Assembly (NCBI RefSeq): GCF_000686845.1 | Contig: NZ_JMLS01000002.1 | Location: 1-64,000 of the forward strand | Origin: Paenibacillus sp. UNC451MF | GTDB lineage: Bacteria; Bacillota; Bacilli; Paenibacillales; NBRC-103111 | Length of the DNA stretch: 64,000 bases | Reading direction: 5' to 3' | Shown: positions 58,025-64,000 of the stretch, piece by piece | How the letters are laid out: each line of letters starts with the position of its first letter | Numbering within the stretch: position 1 is the stretch's first letter | The notes under the pieces: model-generated | Databases searched by the model: none | The model's input: only the letters and a program-made list of their open reading frames with translations | What the model was told of the DNA's origin: nothing | Position numbers and translations under genes: made by a program

Positions 58025-59356
58025 CTATTTACGCAGTTTGTCTTCAATCAGTTTGTTCATTTCTTCATCAGCGGTACGAAGAGCCGTATTTAAATCAGTT
58101 TCATCCACGATATAGGCGTTGAAGGCTTTGCTTAAAATTTTATCCACATCCCCGTCCGGTAAATATTTAAACGGCGTCATGACTGCGAATTTCAATTTGG
58201 TCATCGAAGCCAAGTTTTTACCCTCGAACTCCTTCAAGCCCTTCCCGAACTCCGATTTCAGCTTTTCGTCCTTCAGTACCGTCATACGGCCGCCCCGCAT
58301 CATATCGGTTTGAACCTCATCGGATAAAATGGTGTCCAGAACAAGGAAAGCCGCGTCCTTCACTTTACTTTGCTCGCTTATAGATAAAATAGGTGAATCC
58401 AGACGCTGTCCAATTCCTGGAGCTTTACGATGTTGAGGGTACGTCACCATATCCCAGTTGACTTGGGTTGCCGTTTTTAGCGTGTTAAGCAAATTGCTGT
58501 GGCTTGCAATCATAGCCAAGGTGCCATTAACAAATGCAGTCTGGTTTTTACCTGCGTTGGGGACTTTGAAATCCCCATCGGTTAAGCCCGGAATTTTAAA
58601 CTGAGCTCCCCATATCTGAAAGGCTTCCTTCCATGAATCATTCAAAAGCAAAGATTTATTCGTGTTGAAGTCTGCAAACGGAATCGATAGCTGCTGTTGA
58701 ATCCGGCCAATCCCGTCAGGGAAGATGCCTCGGTAGGCAATACCATTGTCCGCTCTTGTTAGCTTTTTAGCTAGTTCGGCCACTTCATCCCAGTACATTC
58801 CTTCCTTTGGGTAAGGAATTGCGAATTTATCGAATATGTCTTTGTTGTAAAAAAGCGCGAAAGAATTCGTATAAGCAGGCAAACCGGCCAAATAATCTTG
58901 ACCTCCGGCAATCTTCAATGTCTGAAGCACCTCAGGTGAGAACCGACTCGTATCGAACCGGTATTTTTTAATCAAAGGTTCCATATTGAACAATAGCTTG
59001 TACTCTGACAGATTGCTTCCCATCGGACCCGGATAGTTCGCTACGATATCGGGAATTTCACCTGCAGATATTAGCTCAGGAAGCTTGGAGGCAGAAGCGT
59101 TAATCCGCTCTATCGTAATCTGGGGATATTTCTTGGCAACGGGATCGACGATGTATTTCTTTACCTCTTCATCCGAGAACATTCCACCGCTTGCTAATAT
59201 TTTCACAGTAACTTTATCCTTGCTAAGCTCAGGGATCGTATCTGCCGGCTTATCTTGACGGGCCGATGGCTCTTCAGTAGGTTTTGTACTTCCATTACAA
59301 CCAATTAGCGAAACAGTGCAGCAAAGCGCAAGCATGGTGACATACAACTTTTTCAT
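58025..59356 (-). CDS. Extracellular solute-binding lipoprotein, second orphan copy
   Basis: 443 residues, lipobox LIGC near residue 20. Paralogue of the protein at 6508: FSDEEVKKYIVDPVAKKYPQ against ISDEEFKNYFVEPVSKKYPN, then LFYNKDIFDKFAIPYPKEGM. Captures a sugar for an ABC importer, yet no permease or ATPase gene is adjacent. GAGGGGGA before ATG. In contrast to the first copy no glycosidase or regulator stands beside it. Confidence 0.9.
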   Translation of the reverse strand: MKKLYVTMLALCCTVSLIGCNGSTKPTEEPSARQDKPADTIPELSKDKVTVKILASGGMFSDEEVKKYIVDPVAKKYPQITIERINASASKLPELISAGEIPDIVANYPGPMGSNLSEYKLLFNMEPLIKKYRFDTSRFSPEVLQTLKIAGGQDYLAGLPAYTNSFALFYNKDIFDKFAIPYPKEGMYWDEVAELAKKLTRADNGIAYRGIFPDGIGRIQQQLSIPFADFNTNKSLLLNDSWKEAFQIWGAQFKIPGLTDGDFKVPNAGKNQTAFVNGTLAMIASHSNLLNTLKTATQVNWDMVTYPQHRKAPGIGQRLDSPILSISEQSKVKDAAFLVLDTILSDEVQTDMMRGGRMTVLKDEKLKSEFGKGLKEFEGKNLASMTKLKFAVMTPFKYLPDGDVDKILSKAFNAYIVDETDLNTALRTADEEMNKLIEDKLRK

Positions 59357-59490
59357 GTTTATCCCCCTCTAGTTTACTTTCCTCATGTAAGCTAAAATAA
59401 TAATAGCGATTACATTCAGCTTTATTTTATTACGAAACCGCTTTCATTTTAATGTCTATAACTCATCAGTTTATGTCTTATACTAATATA

Positions 59491-59514
59491 AAAAAAGACG
59501 CCACTTATGGCGTC
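59491..59514 (-). terminator. Terminator of the DHA2 transporter
   Basis: GACGCCA and TGGCGTC around CTTA, with seven T following on the minus strand; it overlaps the last codons. Confidence 0.85.
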
Positions 59515-61058
59515 ATTGGAGAACGGACAGATGCATTTTCTTTAGCTTTTTGACGAACCGCTCTAACGATAAATACCCCAACGAGCATGATAATGGCAAC
59601 TGTCATTGCACTTAGGAATAATCCGTTGAAGCCTCTACCTACTGTTTGATGTAATGTTTGCTGCACCAGTTCTCTGATTTGCGGCACAGGTATTTGATTG
59701 ATCGCATTCTTCATAGTGGAGGCGTCCACCGTCTGCGGTAATTGGCTGATGGAACCCTGCTGCAGTTGAATTCCTGCCTTTTGGGCGTTGGCTTGCAAAT
59801 CATTTCCGAATTGCTCGAAAGAGCGTGTCAGGAAACCTGCATAAATAGTTGGCGCGATTGTCATTCCCATTTGCCGCAGCAAGGAGGCGCCGGCCAAGGC
59901 AACGCCTTTATTCTCTTTGGAGTTCTCCGTCGCAAGAATATTGATCGGCGCTCCCAGCATGGAGCCAAAGCCTATACCGACCAAACAGCTCGCAATAACC
60001 ATTTGCCATGTAGTTGTAACCCAAATAGGGAATAGTGCAAAGCCAACAATAGCTACCAAGCAAGACAAGGTTAGCGAAAACGTCGGACCTTTACGGTCAA
60101 TAAGGGCCCCACCGCCTCCCGCTCCTATTCCAGAAGCAATCGCGAGCGGCGTAAACCAGTATCCAGCCAGCTTACTGTCTACTCCAAGAAACTGCTCGAC
60201 ATAGCTTGGGATAAAAATAACAGATGCCAGGATCGCCCCAGAGCAAGCTGCAAGCAGCAGCGTCCAGCGATAGGTTCTATTTTTAAGCAGCTCTATGGGC
60301 AGCACAGGCTCTACGCCTTTGGTTTCCGCATGCTTTTCAAGATAAATGAACAGGCCAAGCAAGGCCGCGCCCACGACAATAAACAGAACAAATGCAGCCG
60401 ATGCTTTGAGCTGAGTAAGACCATACATCAAGGAAAGACTGGCACAGCTGAGAACGAGAATGCCGGCAATATCCAATCTCGATTCGACCAGTTCTTGTTC
60501 TTCCTTAATCGTTTTGGAGCCCATAATAAGCAGTAGAATGGCAATGGGAATGTTAATGATGAACAACCAATGCCAACTACCCGTTAGGTTCAAAATAAAA
60601 GAACCCAGATTCGGTCCGAGTATTGAAGCAATGCCGTTCATTCCCCCGATCATCCCGAGAGCCCTGCCCTGCTTCTCCTTCGGAAAAGTATTCAGGATAT
60701 AAGAGCTAGCCAATATGAAAATACCTCCGCCGCCCATCGCTTGAACAAACCGTGATAGGAGCAGAAGAGTAAAGTTCGGGCTTAGCGCCACCAGAAGCGA
60801 TCCGACCCCAAATAATCCAATCTCGATTAAAAATAGGAGCCTTCTCCCGTATCGATCCGACAACTTCCCAATAATCGGTACACTAATAGCCAGACCTAAC
60901 GTGTATATAGTAATAATCCATGCTCCCCACGATGGAGAGACACCGAATGTATGAATTAACGTTGTCAATGATGATGTAACGATACCATTATCTAGAGCCC
61001 CCATAAAAACGCCGATAGCTAATGTGATCAATGACCATTTACCAGCTTTATTCATCAT
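59505..61058 (-). CDS. MFS multidrug transporter, 14-helix DHA2 type
   Basis: 517 residues. Motif A in GKLSDRYGRRLLFL, motif C in the fifth helix (GGMNGIASILGPNLGSFIL), and fourteen predicted helices. Exports drugs or lipids by proton antiport. AGGAGA is six bases before an ATG-ATG start. Divergent from a PadR regulator with twin operators in between, a common arrangement for drug exporters under PadR-type control. Confidence 0.92.
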   Translation of the reverse strand: MMNKAGKWSLITLAIGVFMGALDNGIVTSSLTTLIHTFGVSPSWGAWIITIYTLGLAISVPIIGKLSDRYGRRLLFLIEIGLFGVGSLLVALSPNFTLLLLSRFVQAMGGGGIFILASSYILNTFPKEKQGRALGMIGGMNGIASILGPNLGSFILNLTGSWHWLFIINIPIAILLLIMGSKTIKEEQELVESRLDIAGILVLSCASLSLMYGLTQLKASAAFVLFIVVGAALLGLFIYLEKHAETKGVEPVLPIELLKNRTYRWTLLLAACSGAILASVIFIPSYVEQFLGVDSKLAGYWFTPLAIASGIGAGGGGALIDRKGPTFSLTLSCLVAIVGFALFPIWVTTTWQMVIASCLVGIGFGSMLGAPINILATENSKENKGVALAGASLLRQMGMTIAPTIYAGFLTRSFEQFGNDLQANAQKAGIQLQQGSISQLPQTVDASTMKNAINQIPVPQIRELVQQTLHQTVGRGFNGLFLSAMTVAIIMLVGVFIVRAVRQKAKENASVRSPMTP

Positions 61059-61126
61059 TATCCATCTCCTAAGTGCATCATAATGTTATTCTCATGATAG
61101 TTATATGCAATATAATCATATATATA

Positions 61127-61142
61127 TAGTCATACATGATTA
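61127..61142. promoter_or_regulatory. PadR operator, copy 1
   Basis: TAGTCATACATGATTA: TAGTCA-N4-TGATTA, one mismatch from the perfect palindrome of copy 2. Lies on the transporter side. Confidence 0.6.
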
Positions 61143-61169
61143 ATAACACATGAGTAAGATTATCAGCTT

Positions 61170-61198
61170 TTGATCTTTTAGTCAAGAGTGACTATAAT
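61170..61198 (+). promoter_or_regulatory. padR promoter
   Basis: TTGATC (61170-61175) and TATAAT (61193-61198) are 17 bases apart. The operator copy 2 covers the spacer, so PadR would block its own promoter. On the minus strand TTGACT-N17-TAATCT in the same region may serve the transporter. Confidence 0.75.
61179..61194. promoter_or_regulatory. PadR operator, copy 2
   Basis: TAGTCAAGAGTGACTA: perfect arms TAGTCA/TGACTA around AGAG, inside the padR promoter. Confidence 0.7.
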
Positions 61199-61224
61199 AA
61201 TACCTAACGGAAGGAGGCTTTAAG

Positions 61225-61746
61225 ATGGATGAACGCGAACTGCTTGTCTTAGGACTTTTAATGACCCAAAGTCAGCACGGATATCAGATCAATGAATTTA
61301 TTGAAAAAAACTTAGGCCGCGTATCTGACATGAAAAAGGCTACCGCCTATTCTATATTGAAACGGTTGAATCAAAAAGGGTGCGTCGATGTTACCGTAGA
61401 ACAAGAAGGCAACCGACCTCCTCGGCAAATCTATACGATTACCCCCACTGGAGAAGAGCAGTTCAATCAACTGCTCCGGGCAACACTCTCGAGCTTGGAG
61501 AACGTAACCCCTTCGGGAGATATCGGATTTATGTTTATCGACCATTTAAATAAGGATGAGGCTATAGCGTTATTGGAGCAAAAGGTAAAAAAAGCGGAGC
61601 AGCTTCTAGAAACATTATCTACTGTCCCTAATCACGGCCCCGGAACCGGCGTAGACTTGTCTATCAAACATCGTATCGCTTTGATACAATGCGATAGAGA
61701 TTGGCTCCTCCAAACGATTCAGCAAATGAGGCAGCCTGTAAGTTAA
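61225..61746 (+). CDS. PadR-family transcriptional repressor
   Basis: 173 residues. Winged helix: LGLLMTQSQHGYQINEFIE, then ATAYSILKRLNQKGCVDVT, and the wing PPRQIYTITPTGEEQF; C-terminal helix pair for dimerisation. Starts at ATG after GGAAGGAGG. Represses the divergent DHA2 transporter and itself, judged by the TAGTCA-N4-TGACTA sites between them. Confidence 0.93.
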   Translation: MDERELLVLGLLMTQSQHGYQINEFIEKNLGRVSDMKKATAYSILKRLNQKGCVDVTVEQEGNRPPRQIYTITPTGEEQFNQLLRATLSSLENVTPSGDIGFMFIDHLNKDEAIALLEQKVKKAEQLLETLSTVPNHGPGTGVDLSIKHRIALIQCDRDWLLQTIQQMRQPVS

Positions 61747-61761
61747 AGTTGAAACAAAAAG

Positions 61762-61797
61762 AGACCGTTCTTAGCTTTAGGCTAAAACGGTCTTTTT
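61762..61797 (+). terminator. padR terminator
   Basis: AGACCGTT-CTT-AGC pairs with GCT-AA-AACGGTCT and T follows. Confidence 0.8.
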
Positions 61798-61803
61798 CAT
61801 ACC

Positions 61804-62680
61804 TTAGACGATGACTTCCGCAATATGAAGCTGCTGCTGTTCACTCAAATTTACAAACGATTCGCCGATTCTGACCAACGGATGGATGTCGTCATGAGGA
61901 TTAATATATACAACCTCTCCTACTTGTCCGTCTGTCAGCCTCACATTTCTGCCGATTAATGAGAGAATCATATTATCAAGAAACATAGCGGATATATGCG
62001 GATCTATCTGCCCGAAGGTTCCTTTACGCATTCGAGAGACGATTTCATGAAAGGACAATACATCGCGGTAGGGACGCTTCGAAGACATAGCGTGGAAAAC
62101 ATCAGCAACGGCGACGATCCTGCTGAACGAATCCAATCGTGTCCCCTTTAATCCTAAAGGATAGCCATTACCATCCGAACGCTCATGATGAAGCAGCGCT
62201 ACTTTAGCCACTCGAGGACTAAGACCTATCGTATCCTTTAATAATTCGTAGCCATAGATAGTGTGGAGTTTTATTTCTGCAAACTCTTCGTCAGTTAATT
62301 TGCCGGGCTTTAACCATAAATCCTCGGAAATCTTCACCTTACCTACATCATGCAATACAGCAGCCAACGTTAGCAACGATAAGTCTGTCTTTTCCAAACC
62401 TATCCATCTGCCGATCAGTGTTGCCAGCACCCCCACACCAATATGATGATGATAGGTGTATGTATCTTCTTCGTCTCCCTTGACTGCCGCTAACATTTGG
62501 AACAAATCCGGGTACTCTGTTCGATAAGTCGAGCATTCGCTGCACCGCCAACGGAGCATTCCGGTTAGGAAAAGCTTGTGCATAAATGACGATGAATAGC
62601 GCCATGGAAAACGAGACAATTAAGCCAATGGCCAGAAACCTGCGGTACTTCAAAATCGTCACCCATTCAACCCTTCCCAT
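61804..62680 (-). pseudogene. HD-GYP phosphodiesterase gene with a frameshift
   Basis: The N-terminal part reads from 62680: YRRFLAIGLIVSFSMALFIV is a membrane helix, up to AVQRMLD. The rest, from TEYPDLFQMLAA, is in another frame and holds HDVGK, HHERSDGNGYPLGLKG and FHAMSSKRPYR, the marks of HD-GYP enzymes, which degrade cyclic di-GMP. Removing one T near 62527 (GAC-T-TAT) joins both into 291 residues. Each half alone is incomplete. It may be a true mutation, a sequencing error, or rarely a programmed shift. A GTG at 62662 after GGAAGGG is another start candidate. Confidence 0.75.
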
Positions 62681-62737
62681 TGGTCAATACTTGAATTTAT
62701 TTTATCATTAAGCTCTCCCAAAAATCTCACAACCCAT

Positions 62738-62763
62738 AAAAAAACCCCGCCATATCAGCGGGG
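62738..62763 (-). terminator. Terminator after DUF309 gene
   Basis: CCCCGC and GCGGGG around a 7-base loop, with seven T following on the minus strand. Confidence 0.85.
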
Positions 62764-62801
62764 CACTTGAAATATGCAATTCATTTAATTAGTCATTGGG
62801 T

Positions 62802-63242
62802 TCATTCATGCAAATCCTCGTCATGCGGGATAGGAGGATTCTCACGTAGCTCTTCAACAAGGTCGTTCAGCTCCGCATCAAGGATTCGAATATCCAGATC
62901 ATAAAAAGTGAACGGTTCCTCCTCAAGTCGCTCCAATCGATGCAAGTACACTCTGCTTTCGGATACCAAGCGAGGAAGATCAATGCCTGGACCATTAGCT
63001 TGCCGCGGCTCCAGCTTCTCGAGTGCCGCTGTAAACAGCTTAATTGCCCCACTGACATTCCCGTTGCGATAATGGTAAAGGCCTACAGCTACCTGCAGCA
63101 GGCCTTGGTATAACGGAGCTCTGCCTTCCTCAAGCCAAAGCTCCTCCATGACCTCATGACATTCGAAATAATCCCGCGCGATATTAAAATAATAAATAAA
63201 TTCCACATACAGCCGCTCATACGGTTTATAAGAAGCTGACAT
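62802..63242 (-). CDS. DUF309-family protein
   Basis: 146 residues. FNIARDYFECHEVMEELWLEEG holds the H-E-x-x-E/M-x-W core of DUF309 (YpuF), an all-helical family that may bind metal through the conserved Cys/His/Glu. LLQVAVGLYHYRNGN is the second marker. ATG follows AAAGGGGGTG. It is 13 bases downstream of the relQ stop on the same strand, so the two are co-transcribed. Function unknown. Confidence 0.9.
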   Translation of the reverse strand: MSASYKPYERLYVEFIYYFNIARDYFECHEVMEELWLEEGRAPLYQGLLQVAVGLYHYRNGNVSGAIKLFTAALEKLEPRQANGPGIDLPRLVSESRVYLHRLERLEEEPFTFYDLDIRILDAELNDLVEELRENPPIPHDEDLHE

Positions 63243-63255
63243 GCATGCACCCCCT

Positions 63256-64000
63256 TTATTCCTGGTGCCCTTTTTTAGCGCGGCCTATGGCTTCATCGAT
63301 CTCACCTAACAGCTCTTTGAAATACCACATGTCCTCGATTTCCCAGTTTTCGTTAAACCGAAGCTGAAATTGCGCGGCTTCTCGCACACGACGATAAAAA
63401 TACAGCTCTTGAATCCCGTTCAGCACTCGTGTAACGATATTGGATTTGTCTTCAAACATTTGCTGAGACTCAACGATCTCCTCGCGGATACTGCTCATTT
63501 CCTCGTCCAGTTGATAGGCAGCCTCAGCCGCCTTGCTGAGCCGTTTAATAACGTCCTCCGGCAAGCTCTCCCGGTATTTATAGTTCAGTGAATGCTCTAT
63601 AGTAGCCCAAAAATTCATGGCCAAGGTGCGAATCTGCACTTCAGCCAGCACCCGCTTCATCCCAAGTGCGGTTTGTACAGGGTACTCTACTATCATATGA
63701 TAGCTTCTGTAGCCGCTCGGCTTTTTATTGCGAATATAATCTTTCTCATAAACGAGAGTCATGTCTTCACGTTCTCGGATCAACTCGGCCAGCCGTTCAA
63801 TATCCTCTACAAATTGACACATGATACGAATGCCCGCAATATCTTCTATTCCCGTTTCCAGCTGCTCCATCGGTACATTCAACCGTTTGGCCTTCTCCAG
63901 GATACTTGATATTTTCTTGACACGTCCTGTTACAAATTCTATAGGTGAATATTCATCACGGCTTTTTAATTCGCCACGAAGCGTCTTGAACTTAACTTTT
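63256..64000 (-). CDS. relQ: Small alarmone synthetase RelQ (5' end outside window)
   Basis: At least 247 residues, open to the window edge. SPIEFVTGRVKKISSILEKA, GIEDIAGIRIMCQFVEDIERL, KPSGYRSYHMIVEYPVQT and LAEVQIRTLAMNFWATIEHSL match the synthetase domain of Bacillus YjbM (RelQ). It makes (p)ppGpp from ATP and GTP or GDP. There is no hydrolase, TGS or ACT domain. The C-terminus runs about 40 residues past the Bacillus protein (FQLRFNENWEIEDMWYFKEL). The start codon is not in view. Confidence 0.93.
   Translation of the reverse strand, partial: KVKFKTLRGELKSRDEYSPIEFVTGRVKKISSILEKAKRLNVPMEQLETGIEDIAGIRIMCQFVEDIERLAELIREREDMTLVYEKDYIRNKKPSGYRSYHMIVEYPVQTALGMKRVLAEVQIRTLAMNFWATIEHSLNYKYRESLPEDVIKRLSKAAEAAYQLDEEMSSIREEIVESQQMFEDKSNIVTRVLNGIQELYFYRRVREAAQFQLRFNENWEIEDMWYFKELLGEIDEAIGRAKKGHQE

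Noticed and set aside
61804-62680. Two separate genes, a small membrane protein and a soluble HD-GYP protein
   Set aside because: The first 30 codons of the soluble frame look like shadow sequence and the two frames join into a normal membrane-anchored HD-GYP protein by deleting one base.

Overview
The window looks like chromosome of a low-to-mid G+C, spore-forming Firmicute, most likely Paenibacillus or a close relative. Reasons: the lipM / yqhH-yqhG / yqzE neighbourhood known from Bacillus, a B12-dependent class II ribonucleotide reductase, a YjcZ-type sporulation peptide, RelQ, an orphan CbiZ, AGGAGG-type ribosome sites before most genes, and Firmicute-type DNA sites (cre, NrdR box). No rRNA operon, CRISPR array, intact prophage or complete transposon was seen.

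Layout. 1-660: end of an IS3-type element followed by what looks like a group II intron 5' RNA fragment. 723-3572: DJ-1/PfpI - MFS - LysR operon. 3828-4355: C-terminally truncated PD-(D/E)XK-like protein. 4390-9175: an AraC-controlled pectin/sugar locus (divergent regulator, then oxidoreductase, solute-binding lipoprotein and cytoplasmic GH28), whose control region has two direct repeats 21 bp apart, a -10 box and a cre site. 9250-14600: an accessory patchwork with an SF0329 protein, a kinase fragment, a G+C-rich SnoaL-type ECF sigma factor, an azoreductase, a THEP1 NTPase, a chloramphenicol acetyltransferase with its attenuator, and unexplained structured DNA. 14602-28605: core genes nrdJ, dat, lipM, yqhH-yqhG, yqzE and argS, with a few less conserved ones. 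28778-34633: chemotaxis receptor and a lipoprotein / response regulator / histidine kinase operon. 34710-44414: tRNA-Leu, small membrane and lipoproteins, cbiZ, xpt, DedA, YkvI-type, SDR and DMT genes. 44483-49902: glycosyltransferase, diguanylate cyclase, two XRE regulators, and queD-queE-queC behind a long structured leader. 50204-57251: two RsmF-like methyltransferases, a pseudouridine synthase, an acidic protein with a threefold repeat, and a small YjcZ peptide. 57435-64000: thioredoxin-like protein, second orphan solute-binding protein, PadR/MFS pair with twin operators, frameshifted HD-GYP gene, DUF309, and the 5'-truncated (by the window) relQ.

How the genes fit together. NrdJ needs adenosylcobalamin and CbiZ salvages cobinamides, which fits a B12 scavenger. 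The GGDEF protein, the HD-GYP gene (broken here) and RelQ are three nucleotide second-messenger enzymes. QueD, QueE and QueC carry out successive steps of preQ0 synthesis.

Most unusual signals: (1) two face-to-face ECF41-type promoters between the SnoaL-type sigma gene and azoR, with the second leading to a ribosome site and an ATG that is followed at once by TAA; (2) a possible H-type pseudoknot in the queDEC leader with no match to the canonical preQ1-I motif; (3) the compact AraC/CcpA control region of the pectin locus; (4) a yqzE gene that appears to start at ATT; (5) an unexplained structured block beside the cat cassette. All of this rests on reading the sequence; no database search was run.
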